DNA of 64,000 bases from Lentinus brumalis (Eukaryota; Basidiomycota; Agaricomycetes; Polyporales; Polyporaceae). The notes under the pieces are model-generated. The model was not told where the DNA came from. It did not search any database and saw only the letters and a program-made list of their open reading frames with translations. Below are positions 32,544-44,613 of the stretch, piece after piece (positions within the stretch are counted from its first letter, which is position 1; every line of letters begins with the position of its first letter). The translations under genes and the position numbers were made by a program. The stretch is taken from assembly GCA_001792895.1 (NCBI GenBank), contig MARA01000006.1, positions 434,001 to 498,000 on the forward strand, read 5' to 3'.

Positions 32544-35500
32544 ATGGCTCGTGAAAGGGCCCAAGCGTTACGTGAGTGACCTCTGCATTCTCCTATCTCC
32601 CTTTGCTCACTATGCTTCACAGCATGGGCCACGGAGGCTGACCTCCTCCAGTGGTCCGCCCTTTGCGGCACCAAGCCAGTCGATCGGCCCTTTCGTGCCC
32701 GTCTCGTTCGTTGTTGCTTGCAGGGGGATGCCGAGGAAGCGTGTGCGTGTGACTTATCGTTATTCGCGATTCGTCCACCGCTTGTGTTCGCTGCCCGTTA
32801 TGCTACTGTGGACATTCTATCCACTATCCTTCGCATGCATGGCATCCCCCTCAGCCGTTCTTGTCGTACCCGCCCGCAAATGCTGGCGGCGGTCGTTGCC
32901 CATACGTGCATTGCGTCGTGTTCGTCGATCTCGTACCTGTTTTCCGTCCTGCCCGTACCTGCTCCTTTGCACAGTCCTGTTGAACTCAGCACGTCCGAGA
33001 ACTCCGCGTCTGCGGCAACCCCTACCCCGGTACAGTTCCCGCCTGTTCCTCTCAGCGACAGACAGCAGTCTTCCATTGTGAAGGAATGGTGTGACGGTAT
33101 CAGTGCTATGTCGCTTTCCGAAGCACCATGTGCTATTTGCGCCCGTTTGACACTCACCAAGGACCTCGAGGCAGTCTCTGATGCCGACCTCGATCTTTCC
33201 TCTCTAGAGCGGCCCGGCGAGGGCGTTACTCGAAAAGAACGTCTGTCTCCCTCCGATCCCGTCTCCGAATTAACAGGTCCGATCCTTTATGACCCTGCCG
33301 TTCGTATCATTGACGGTCACCGCCATTTCTCCGCTTGCGCACCGTGTCTTAATGTCGTGCGCAGACACAAGCTTCCGAAGTATGCACTGGCTAATGGCAG
33401 ATGGATTGGAGAATGCCCCCCTCAGCTTCAAGGGCTCACCTATGTCGAGCAGCTTTTAATCGCTCGTCAGCGTCACAGTTTCTGTGTCGCCCAGGTCTCT
33501 TCTGGCCAGCGCTTTCTGGCAGCAAACGTGATAGTATTTGGCCAACCCGTGCCTCGATTGCTCGACGCCCTACCTCCGCCAAAGAAAGAAATAGAGGAGT
33601 GTTTGGCGATCCTTTTCGTGGGATCTGCGAAACCTACTGATGAGGATATTCGCCGGACTCCTTTCCTTGTCCGCCCTCCTATTGTACTCGGTGCGCTGGA
33701 ATGGTTGCAGCTCAACTCCATCGAATATGACGGCGTTCGGATTTCTCACGAGAACCTCGCCACATATACGGATGGTGAGCCTCCTGTCGGGATCATCTAT
33801 CGTCGCACCTCCACATCCGCTCCTGACGAATCCCTGGCCGTGTATGAGTCTATCAACGAGCGTACTACAGATGAAGGCGAGTGTCTCTTCACCGTGCATG
33901 GTTTGAGTAGCGCGGAGTTCGTGAATATGACATATGAGGCAAAGCTGACTGCTGCCATCCGGCATTTCGACAGCGGCGGTCACGTTCTCGCTTACGGACA
34001 TGAACACACTCCTCAGAGCATCTATCACAACCCTGCCCTTTTCCCCGCGATGTTCCCTTGGCTATACCCATACGGGCTGGGCGGTTTTGGGAATCAACGA
34101 ATGTCCGTTTGCCTGCGCAAAACTCCTCAGGTCCGTGCTAAGCTTTTGTATGCAGACCGCCGCTTCCAAACGGACCGCTGCTTTCCCTTCATCGTCTTCA
34201 ATCACGATCAAATCCGTTCTAGTGCACAAGGCGGCTATCTACTCACTGCGCGGAAGAATTTCGAGCACGTCGCTGACAAGATTCTTGCGCTTGACCGCAA
34301 CGCTCTCGATTCCCTCATTGAGCGCAGCAGACTCAGTACATACGTCACACCAGAGACAGATGCAGAGCGGGCGTGCTTTGAACTCATGACCTTTGTAGAT
34401 CATGTTGCAGGTCACGTACAAGGCTCGCATACAGCGCGCAAGTATCAGCGGAACGAAATCAAGAGTCTCATATATGCCATTGGCGTGCCCGTGTTTTTCA
34501 TCACGTTCGCGCCTGCCGACTTCAAGAACCCTCTCTGTCTCCATTACTGCGGCGAAGACATCGACTTGCTACGGCCCGCACCGCCTCTTCCGGGTAGCAA
34601 TGACCGCCTCCGCGCCATCGCAAGAAACCCCATAGGGGCCGCTCGTTTCTTTCACAAGGTGGTCAGTTTGTTCACTTGCACCATCCTGAAGGCGGACACT
34701 GACGAGCCTGGGCTTTTTGGCCCTACAGAGGCGTACTACGGCACTGTCGAAGAGCAGGGCCGTAAGACTCTCCACCTCCATACCTTACTCTGGATCAAAC
34801 AGTCGCTGTCCCCACAACAGATCAGGGATCGTATACTCGCCGATTCGTGCTTCGAAGAAGCTCTGCTTACTTGGCTAGAACAGTGTCACACCGGAGATTA
34901 CCTACAGGAGACTGGCGAGCAGCTCTCCGACAGGTTGGAGGAACGTTACGTCAAACAGAACGAAGACGGAGACATGGTCCCCAGTGTCCGTATTCGACCA
35001 GGTCTGCGAGACCCCGTAGTCGAGCTACCAGTGCCCCCCCTGAGGATCCAGATCAGTACGCCTCTTGGGATTCTCATTTTCGTGTAGATGTTGATGAAAT
35101 TTTGTTCCGTTCGAATAGACACGACCCATACCACGGTAAAGGTTGTTGGAAAGGAGACAATACCAAGGGATACTGCAAAGCCCGCTTTCCCCGCGACGCG
35201 ATGCCATGTACCGAAGTAGACAGGTCTACTGGCGCGATCCGCTTCGCCAAGTCAGACCAGTGGATCAACACCTTCAACCCGTACTTATCCTACGTTCTGC
35301 GGTGTAATTCAGACGTTACTTGCTTGTTGTCCGGCACGCAGGTCAAAGCAGTAGTTGCTTATGTCACAGACTACGTCACGAAATCCACTTTGAACACCAA
35401 CACGTTCTTCCAAACCGTTCGCGCGGTCCTTGATAAGAACACAGAAATCCTTGTTCCCGGAGAACGCGACAAAGAGTACGCGGCCCGGTCCCTGATTGTC

Positions 35501-38500
35501 AAGATCGTCAACGCTCTTACTTCTGGTTCTGAGATCGGAGGGCCGTCTGTTTGCAGTCATCTGCTGGGCTTCTCTGACCACTACACTAATCGTACGTTCA
35601 AAGTCTTCTACTGGTACTCATACATCCAAACTGTGATGCGCACAGACTTCGAGGACGTCAACAACGCGCCACCAGAACCCGAAGGCGAAGAGCGCGTGGT
35701 GCTTGGATATACTTCGCGCGGAGTTGTGCAGCTCAACCGGGTCAATGACTACATCTACCGGCCGACCTATTTCGCACGCTGGTCATTGTATGACTTCCTG
35801 CGTCGCACCGATGTACGAAAGCTCCGCAAGAAAGATGCCGAAAATGCCAGTACACCGGCTGAAGTCTGCCTCGATGAGGTAGAGGTTGCAGATGGGGATG
35901 ACCTTGTCAATGATGATGATATTGATGACCTGCATGATCTCGACAGTGCAGCCGGTTCCGATAATGACGACGACGACGATGACGCTCCTCCTCCACCGTC
36001 CGGCCAAGCCTATCGGTTCACGTCAGGTCATCCCTTGCGTGGAACTCACGGCGTTTATCTCCGGCCACAGTCGAAATCGTACGTCCTAAACTTCGTCGGA
36101 AAGTCGTTGCCCCGCCCAGACAGGGGAGACCGCGAGGAGTATTGTAGAGTCATGATGACACTTTTCTGTCCCACTGGTTGGCGAGCGGGCACAGATCTGC
36201 ATCGTCAAGGCGAAGCATGGAGTGCAGCATTCGAGCGCACTTCCTTCCACTCTGAACATGAGACCGTCATGCGCAACATGAACCTCTTGTATGAGTGCCT
36301 AGACGCGAGAGACGATTTCTCCGCTCAGCGGCGTGCTGCAGGTTATTCATCTGCTTACGGTGATCAGAGATTTGGTGCAGGCTCTCACACTGGGTCCTCA
36401 GATCAACTACCCTTCATGCCAGACGAGGATGAATACGAACATACCGAGACCTCCCTCGTCGACTTGCTCGTCGAGGGCGCAATAGGAAAGCGATCCGCGA
36501 AAATCAACTTCCAGATGGACGCCATGCGTTCGCTATTGCACTGTGGCGAGCCCCAAGCCTCTTCACCGTCTCGCCCTGTAGTACCATGTCCTGCCGTCAA
36601 TGTCTCAAAATCTCCAATGGAATGGAAAGCGCTGCTTGCAGCTGCTCGTCAAGCCATCATGAAAGAAAGGCAAGGTATATTACCAACCACAGCCACTCCT
36701 TCGCCCTATCCTACTGACTCAGTGCGCGTACCTCCGTGGGCGAGCGTCGTACAGGTGATCAGCGCAGAAGCCCTCGCGTCTCTACGGGCTCAACATGTCG
36801 ACATCAGTCGCGGGCCACAAGACCCTCATCTGCTCCTGTTGCACAACGTGATAGAGCGCTATACTCTGAACACCGAACAATGTCGGGCTTTTCAACTCAT
36901 TGCGAGGCATCTTCACCACCACGAGGCACAGCCGTTGCGCATGTATCTTGGGGGCATGGGCGGTACGGGCAAGTCTCGAGTACTTCTCGCGGTTATGGAC
37001 TTCTTGAAGGCGCGTAATGAAGCGCACCGCTTTATAGTTCTTGGTCCCACCGGAAGCAGCGCATCCCTTATTGGCGGTTCTACTTATCATTCAATCCTCG
37101 GTCTCTCGCTCCCATCGGACAAGAAAGTTTCCGGTCTCACCTCGCTCGAGAAACTGCGTAGCCGACTGCTCCGTGTCGACCTGATCTTCATAGACGAAGT
37201 GTCTATGATATCTTGTCTGGATGTGTTCCATATCAATTCGCGTCTGTCTAAAGCATTTCCCGACACTGGCCACACCTTCGGAGGCAAGAGCGTCATTCTA
37301 GCCGGTGATTTCGCGCAGCTTCCTCCTCCAGGTCCCCGTTCGCCTGCGCTGTACAGCCACACAGTCGGAGAATGGTCAAGGGCATCGTCTCAATTCGCTC
37401 AGCGTTGCGCGATGGGTAAGGCTCTCTGGCACCAATTCACAGTCGTTGTTATCCTCAGACAGAACATGCGCCAGAACGGGCTCTCAGAAGAAGACGTTAA
37501 ATTCCGTCGCGCCCTAGAGAATATGCGCTTCGGGCGTTGCACTAAGGACGACGTAGCGCTTCTCCTCACCAGAGTCCATGATCCTTTGAAGGGAGGCAAC
37601 GAGCTGTACACGGATCGTTTCCGAGAAGTGCCCATCATTACCGCTTTCAACGCGTATCGAGACGCCATCAACGCTGATCGTGTCCGCGAGTACGCCCGTG
37701 CACGGAACCTGCCACTCGTCAGCTTCTACTCTCACGATCTCTGGGGCAAGAACAAAGACGGGTCTTCCATCCGGCAGGCACAGAAGGCCTACAATGCCGT
37801 CGTAGACCCTGTTCGACAAAGTAACATCATCGCTCCTCGCATACAAGAGGCTCTGTGGGGAATACCTGCCACTCTTACCGAGCATCATGCAGGTATACTG
37901 CAGCTATGCGTTGGCATGCCTGTTATCCTCAAGTACAACGAAGCTACGGAACTGTGCGCGACCAATGGTGCGCAGGCGCGTGTAGTCAAATGGGAGGCTC
38001 ATCGTATGCCCTGTGGTAAGTTAACTTTGGATACTCTGTTTGTTGAGTTGACAAACCCCCCTCGACCTGTACAACTGCCTGGCTTACCTCCGAATGTGAT
38101 ACCTCTTACGAAGACCAAGAAGACGGTACGCTGCATTTTACCTGCTGACGACATCGCCGTTCAAGTGCAGCGTGAGCAGGTCATGGTGTTGCCGAACTTT
38201 GCGGTGACAGATTTCGCATGCCAAGGACAGACTCGCGACAACAATGTCTGCCATTTGAAGTACTGTAAGAACCACCAATCAATCTATACATGTCTCTCAC
38301 GGAGCTCCTCCCTCGCAGGCACTCTGATTCTCGACACATTTGACACGGCCAAGATTACCAGTGGCACTTCAAGCTCTCTCCGGCGGGAATACCGAGAACT
38401 GGAGGTATTGGACTACATCACTACGGCCTCGCTCTCGGGCACTCTCCCATCCCATGTTCACGGGAACTCTCGTGCCGCGCTCCTGACGTCCTTCCGTGCA

Positions 38501-39664
38501 TGGAAGGGTGCTCGGTTTGTGCCTCCCCTGGTCCATCCTGCCCTGGACTGGTCCGAGGCGCCTGAACAAGAGCTGACGCTCTCTGTAGACTTGACTGCAG
38601 CGCTGCCTAAAGACGGAAAACAGCAGGACGCCGCCCCGGCCCGCGGTATCAAACGTCCCGGAGAGAATTGGGCCCCGTCAAGAGCACCGAAAAGGAAGAA
38701 CCCGCAGGCGGTGCGCGATAGAGCCCCCTATGAGGTACAAGAGACAGCCCCGGCTAGTGCTTGCGGCGTATCGCACCTCGATGGAACTAACACCGAGCTT
38801 TCCCATGACTCGCATGCTGTCTCACCGCGCATAGGCCTTATCTGGGACCGCTCGAACTGGAGCTGCGGATATGACGCGGTCTTGACCATCCTATGGAATC
38901 TCTATGAAGATCTAGGCGATTCCTGGCTCGCTGGCGTCGCTCCTGGAAATGCCTTACTATCTCTCATGCGCCTACATTTCCCCACCGCACGCGGTAATCC
39001 CGCCGCCCTGGACCTTTGCCGAGATCTCATTCGGGATATCCTGTACGCAACTTCCCCACAGACCTATCCACGGCATGGACAGCGCAAAGTCTCCGCTGCT
39101 GAGATCTTCTATCTACTGCTCACGTGTCCGACTCCCTACTCCCATGCTACTTCAACATGCTTGTCGTGCGCACTAGTGAACAGTGATCCACCTCGCATGT
39201 CAGACTCGTACGTGTGGATCCTCGGTGATGTCTTGTACCGGGAACACTTCCCCGACCGCTCAACTATTTCCACTCAAGAGTACGTCGATGCCTTACTCAA
39301 CTACGGCTATTCCTGTCTCTGTCCAAATTGTGGCGCAAGGTCCTCGACCGTCACGACCTTACATACCCCACCGCCGCTCCTTGTCCTGGAGTCCCTAGCT
39401 TCTGCGACCCTCTTACCAGATGATGAGATTCGCATACTCATTGCTGACCGTGTCTTCACCTGGCGTTTGACAGGCGCAGTCTACTTTGGTTGGGCGCATT
39501 TCACTTCACGCTACATCGATCCTGCTGGCTCTTGCTGGTTCCACGACGGTGCGGTGACCGGACGTCACTGCATCCCGGATTCCGCATCCATCCATCAGCC
39601 TTCGTCGATCGTCTCCTCACGATCCTCCCTTGCCTCGCACTACGTTTACGTGCTAGTCCAGTAA
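32544..39664 (+). CDS. Helitron-type Rep/helicase fused to a USP-like cysteine protease domain; one frameshift
   Basis: Exon 1 is 32544-32571 (MARERAQAL) and exon 2 starts at 32623 in matching phase. The Rep part has the two-His motif of HUH nucleases (LHLHTLLW, about 34768-34785) and a two-Tyr motif (YVTDYVTK, about 35355-35378), for rolling-circle cutting and joining. The Pif1/RecD-type helicase has Walker A GMGGTGKS (36953-36976), IDEVSMIS, AGDFAQLPP and a late QGQTRDN motif. After a basic linker, the last 280 residues contain NWSCGYDAVLTIL (Cys codon 38864-38866) and YFGWAHFTSRY...WFHDG (His codon 39497-39499), resembling the Cys and His boxes of ubiquitin-specific proteases. In the C7 run at 35034-35040 the frame shifts by -1; eight Cs would give one continuous protein of about 2350 residues. 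An Asp-rich stretch lies near 35960. Confidence 0.9.
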
Positions 39665-39853
39665 GGAGAAGCGCACGATCGACGGACTACTCCACTCTTC
39701 CCACTCTAACCTTCCAGAAGCCCGGGCCGCTAGCAACTTGTATACCTACGTCTTGAGCTGGGCCACCAAGCTCAGCCCATCGTACGTACCTTTCTCTCTT
39801 CTCACTATCCAACCACAACTAACATAGCTCTCATCCTCCCAAAGACTATCACG

Positions 39854-40312
39854 ATGGACAACATCGCTGCCAATAACGACATCGGTCCTATCGCTGAATT
39901 CCAGTACGAGTCCATCACTGTGGACGCTCTCGACGGTCCCTTGCTTCCTACTGCAAGAATCTATATCAGCGACCCGCAGATGCAGCGCGAACTTGCTGAG
40001 ATATTATGGATGTCTGCCGGTCGCGAGCCCGTACGCCATCCCCATTCATGTATCGCTATCTACCTCGCTGACTCTGTCTTTCCGTTCCAGTTCAACATGC
40101 TCCTTACTTTCTCTACCCGCGAAATCCCTCGCAGGAACGACAACCAGCGTCCACCCTCCATCACCATACGAGTTCGCACCATGCCTAACTTCCGTCCGGG
40201 TCACCCGTACACCGCCTTTTGGGAGGTTGTCCGTCGATCAGTATCACGCCTCGTTGCGAACAACCTTGCTTCTATCATACAGTACGCGTTCCGAGAGACC
40301 CGCAACACCTAG
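39854..40312 (+). CDS. Small protein of unknown function downstream of the Rep/helicase
   Basis: A single exon of 152 residues begins 190 bp after the helicase stop on the same strand. Composition is protein-like, with an acidic N-terminus and a central segment FNMLLTFSTREIPRRNDNQRPPSITIRVR that alternates hydrophobic and polar residues like beta-strands. A C-terminal helix follows (VVRRSVSRLVANNLASIIQYAF). There is no signal peptide or membrane span. I do not recognise a family. Position and strand suggest it belongs with the mobile element. It converges with the minus-strand gene that ends at 40554. Confidence 0.65.
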   Translation: MDNIAANNDIGPIAEFQYESITVDALDGPLLPTARIYISDPQMQRELAEILWMSAGREPVRHPHSCIAIYLADSVFPFQFNMLLTFSTREIPRRNDNQRPPSITIRVRTMPNFRPGHPYTAFWEVVRRSVSRLVANNLASIIQYAFRETRNT

Positions 40313-40553
40313 CTCTACAGTATTCATTATGCCATAATATACGTTGTTCATTATCCTATGCTGTTCAAGAGTGCACCCTCACTTTGTCCGCCGAAGTGCA
40401 GAGACGCCGCCAAGATCTCACGACTCCCACGCGCTCTCTGCGACGTCGCGGTCATCATAGCGCGCGCTTGCTCCTTCGATCCACCATCACACTCGGTTGA
40501 CAATGACAAGATAATAGTCAACGTCGTCGCTGTTTTACAGCACTATTACATCT

Positions 40554-41780
40554 CTAGTGACATGCGCACCAGGCGACATGAACCTCCGCGTCCACTCTCT
40601 CCCCCTCCGGCCGCTTGCAAACGGACGAGCACGCTGTTCCCCCGAAAGTCCACTGCACGGAGGCAACAGTGTCGCCACCACGCCCGACGCATACACGCAG
40701 ACAACCTCCATCATTGAAGCTCCTTCCCATAATCGGGCAAACCCAGCTGAGTTTGCACGGCTTGGGCACACCGTGTGAGTCCACATCCCACTCGTCTGCA
40801 TGAGTCTGGAATACGAACCCCCTCCGCTGGTACTTCTCCAGCTCCGGAAGTTGCGTTCCTCTCGCCGGAAAGCTAGGATCCAACACGCGCTCCCACTGGA
40901 TCAGACCTCGCCCGTGCATAGTGAGTGACGGATACCCGACCACGATCCAGTCCGCAGTCGCGTAGTTGAACAAGAGTGTCGTCCAGCACGACGCAATGGG
41001 CCTCAGCACCGTGACGGCGTCCCAATCATCACCGATGCCGACGCCAATGACGTCCACTCGACGACGACCCAGCTCCAACTTAACGCGCTTCCCAATGCCA
41101 CTCAGGTAGTTCAAGTTGCCCTGCACGCACCCATTTGACGATGGGTACGTGTCCTCGTCACGGCGTACATACCCCTCCGCCGTCACGAAGTGTTGCACAA
41201 GGTCCTCGACCTTCGAGAGTGGCACGTAGAAGTCGTAATCTCCAACATCGTCGAAGATTGGGCACACCATCTGGAGTACCGCAGAACCCCCGAGCACCGC
41301 GTCGCACTGCCGCATGACATGGCGCAACGCGTCCACGTCAGAGACGACTCTACTTTTCGTAAGTATCATATACTTCGAGTGAACGCATATTCACTCACCT
41401 TCCGAACAGCGCACGATGACGGCGAGTCAAATCCGCGGTCGCAATCTTCCTCATCTCACGCGAGAGCTTCGACAAAGCCGTGATCGTAGTCGAAGGGCTC
41501 GCCTCCTTCACGACGCCCTGTAACACGCTGAGAGGGAGCACCGCTGCACATTGTCGTAAGCAAATATCATCGAAAGACAATCAATCACAACTCACGCTTG
41601 ATTTGCGACAGCTGGGAACGCGCAGATATCGCAGTGGACTGTTCCGGTTCCTGGACCACGTCGCGTACGACACTCAGTGGCTGCACGCCTGCACTTTCCC
41701 GTAAGCAAATCCCATCATATGACACTGAACATGAACTCACTCTTCATCGGGGACAACCAGGTCGTGCTCTGCCCCTTCAT
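40554..41780 (-). CDS. F-box-like / nucleotidyltransferase-fold protein, catalytic motifs retained
   Basis: Four exons on the minus strand (41780-41741, 41688-41596, 41543-41399, 41349-40554) give 357 residues with correct phases. Exons 2 and 3 encode related segments (VQPLSVVRDVVQE and PVLPLSVLQGVVKE) and end in an F-box-like helix pair (ITALSKLSREMRKIATADL). The core has the nucleotidyltransferase pattern: hydrophobic-GGS (AVLGGSA), then the carboxylate pair in DYDFYVP, and a third acidic strand RRVDVIGV. A conserved C-terminal block, CKLSWVCPIMGRSFNDGG, is followed by V-x-W and paired Cys. It is the first of three paralogues in the element and the only one keeping the DxD acids. Substrate is unknown. 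An SCF link through the F-box is inference. Confidence 0.75.
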
Positions 41781-42314
41781 TGAACGTCCCTTCCCATATC
41801 TCACCGACGCTGCTTCAATTTGCGCGAAAAATTATGCGGCCGTACCTGCGTCATCCAATAGACACCTCCGCTCAATTTGCATTCACTTGCATTCACTCAA
41901 ATTGTTCGCAAATCCACCGGGAGTATTCGCACATCGCCGGAGGTCCCCCTCCCCGACACTCCCGCCGTGTTCCGCCAGCGTCCACAGAGCCTCTCCAGAG
42001 ATCCGCGCCGCCGCAGGATCGACGGGAGCGGCTACACTTGAGAATGCCAGAAATTGAGCCCAGAGGCACCTCGGACTGCGGTCGGAGACGCACGTCCCCG
42101 AGTTGTAGTTGCTTATCAGTTGTACGGGAAATCTCTACCCCGATGGAAGCCCGTGTCCCTCCCTGCGCAAATTATAGCGATTGAGCTCCACACGGCGCCA
42201 TGCTAAGCACCTGCAACTTCCCGTGCAAATCGCACAACACCGAAAAAAAACCGCACATGACCTCCCCTCGCACGCTTAAGTCTAAGGTCGATCGTTTGGG
42301 CTAGCGTTAGCACC
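41781..42314. promoter_or_regulatory. Divergent intergenic region
   Basis: Lies between the divergently transcribed F-box/nucleotidyltransferase-like gene (minus) and the small-family gene starting at 42315 (plus). No further gene is supported. Confidence 0.45.
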
Positions 42315-43271
42315 ATGCCTCCGACCAGGACTACTCGGGCCAGGTATGCAACTCTGTTTGAGTTCCCGAACATCGCTGAGACCCCACATGTCATTCGAAG
42401 TTCTGAGCCTGCCGCCACGGACGGCTCATGCTCGCGCGTCCGCCACGCCAACCTGGAGATACGCACCACCTATCGCAAGGACTTACTCGTGCTACCTCGT
42501 AGCATTGCAAGCACAACCACCATGCGAGATGTGTTGTAAGTCGGTCATCTCCATTTGACCCCTCGTACGCTGACCATATCACTGCAGCAAGTTAGATGCT
42601 ATGGCACGGTTTATCGACCCGGTGGTAGGGATTTACTCCCTCGGTGCACTGCCCCCAAACGCCACTTGGGGGACAAGGCAGCGCGAACACCTCTTGTGCG
42701 TCGAGAACACCGAAGCCTCCATCTGGGTCATTGGCTGTCTCGCGGATGTTTCATACAGTATTAGTACGCGGCAAAAGCCATCGTTCTCGGTCAAGATTGA
42801 GCTGCTTCGCGAATGTGATCGCCTTCGGCTTGCGAGCCTCAATCGCCGGACGTCTCCCAAGTCGAGTGCGTACACTCTCAGTCTCTAAGTCTATGCCCAC
42901 AGCGACTCATCGCCTCTTAGAGGACCATCCACTTACTGAAGACATCCTAGTTGCCGAAGCTCACATTCCCGATACTCAATCTGTACGTATAGCACGCTCT
43001 AAACACTATGTTACTCATACGGAGCGGACAGGTCTTCCGCCACCTCTACGACGGTAGCGCAGGTTTCGACTTCCAACCAAACATGGGGCAACTCGGAGTC
43101 AACGAGTTTGTCCAGGGAGACATCGTCTTGGCAGAATGCAGCTTCGTCCGCAGCTCGCTCGATCGTTGGGCCACATGGTCCGTGAATTTCGAGCTCGCCG
43201 CGCTTACCCTGCTTCATCGTACGGCCCGGACCACTTGCGGCAGGAACAGCCGGTACCGCGGCGGCCTTTAG
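42315..43271 (+). CDS. Element-family protein 1 (unknown function)
   Basis: Four exons (42315-42535, 42588-42865, 42903-42982, 43032-43271) give 272 residues with consistent phases. The start is MPPTRTTRARYATLFEF. A middle block (SIWVIGCLADVSYSI...PSFSVKIELLRECDRLRLASL) looks like an alternating strand pattern followed by a charged helix. The C-terminal block is FVQGDIVLAECSFVRSS...WATWSVNFELAALTLL. The latter two blocks recur at equivalent places in the genes at 47295 and 49441, and the last one more weakly at 46822. No database family is known to me. All four copies sit within the direct-repeat-bracketed block, so a role in the element's replication or regulation is possible. Confidence 0.75.
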
Positions 43272-43377
43272 ATGACGACTCGCGCCTGCCTTGTCCATTA
43301 CAAGACCACTGTGTCGACGCCTTAATAGATTTGGTCTTCTTCACTGTCGACACACATTCAGAATTGTTCCTACAACC

Positions 43378-44370
43378 ATGTACCCGCCTCCGAACCACGC
43401 CAATACGTCTTTCATCCACGGCCTCCTCCCCGAGCTCACACGATCTGTCATGGAACTCCTCGACGGCGATGATATGGTCCGCCTCCGTCAGGTCAGCCGC
43501 ACAGCGGAGACGTACGTCGTGTCCACAATCCACATCCGTTCGCGTGCTATTTTCGCGAACGTCGTGCATGACTACGACCGCCTCGTTGACACCCTCGACT
43601 CCAACTACGCAGTCGTTGGCGGCGCCGGAGCTACATACATTCTGTTCCCCACCACAGCCCTCCCACATCACATCCACATTTACGTCGCCCATGACCAATA
43701 CCTCGATGTCGTCTGCTACCTCGAACGTACAGAAGGATTCAGAGCCAGACAGCTCGTCGCGAGTCTCCGCCCAGGAGAGACCTTCCCAGAAGCCGTCGCT
43801 AACATCATCCGTCTCACCAAGGGGCGTCTCACTATCGATGCAACTCAGAGCACCAATCGTTCGCCGCTGTACCCGATAACGTCCGCGTTGCACAGCGGGT
43901 ACTTCAACTACGTCTCTACGCGATCATACGGCTCGAGCTACCCATCTCTGACGCGCCAGAATCGCGCGCTTCTGAACCCATCCCGACTCGATAAATTCCT
44001 CGACATACCGGAAGAACACCGCGAAGAGTGCGAACGCTGGACCAAGCACGGCTGGACACTGCAGGTCGAATGGGAGAGTTGGGAGGAAGACGGTGTCTGC
44101 GCAGGAGTTGATTCGCTGGGGTGCCCGAGTGCGGTACGTGCCTTTGGTGACAGGTTCTCTTTCAGAGGTTCCTCCGCCCCTATCGCAGGCACAAACACAC
44201 GCAGCCTGGGGCCTATCGAGTCCGTCACCGCCGTCTGGTGGCGAGGAGGACATGTCTGCTCACCCGCCTGCCACAGCGGCCAGCCGCTCATCACCCTGGT
44301 GCCCGAATTTGCTTACGTCAGATTGTCCGCTAGTTCTTACTCAGTTTGTCCCTGTACTGTACCATATTGA
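43378..44370 (+). CDS. F-box-like / degenerate nucleotidyltransferase-fold protein, paralogue 2
   Basis: A single exon of 330 residues begins 106 bp after the preceding gene on the same strand. The N-terminus LLPELTRSVMELLDGDDMVRLRQVSR is F-box-like. The core keeps the fold motif (YAVVGGAGATYIL), but the expected acidic pair is replaced by His (HHIHIYVA). The third strand reads RLTIDATQ. A C-terminal segment with V-x-W and spaced Cys (AVWWRGGHVCSPAC) matches the other two paralogues. Loss of the acids predicts no catalysis, so it may act only in binding. I chose the ATG at 43378 because the F-box begins soon after it. Confidence 0.7.
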   Translation: MYPPPNHANTSFIHGLLPELTRSVMELLDGDDMVRLRQVSRTAETYVVSTIHIRSRAIFANVVHDYDRLVDTLDSNYAVVGGAGATYILFPTTALPHHIHIYVAHDQYLDVVCYLERTEGFRARQLVASLRPGETFPEAVANIIRLTKGRLTIDATQSTNRSPLYPITSALHSGYFNYVSTRSYGSSYPSLTRQNRALLNPSRLDKFLDIPEEHREECERWTKHGWTLQVEWESWEEDGVCAGVDSLGCPSAVRAFGDRFSFRGSSAPIAGTNTRSLGPIESVTAVWWRGGHVCSPACHSGQPLITLVPEFAYVRLSASSYSVCPCTVPY

Positions 44371-44613
44371 CGATAAGCACACTCTGCATCGCATCCATCG
44401 CCAAGGTGCTCTCTTCCCTTTCGTGGACTGGTTCGCATCAGTGGTTAAGCTCGACACTTACGCCGATCTGTAGTAGCCCTCCGCGCCGTTCCTGTGACTC
44501 CGTAGCACCGACACGGCATGGACACTTCATTCTGGGGGTTCTCCCCGTGTACGATGTACATACAGTACATTCGCAATCCGTCCTGGTCCTCAACACTCCC
44601 CTGCTCGCCCATC

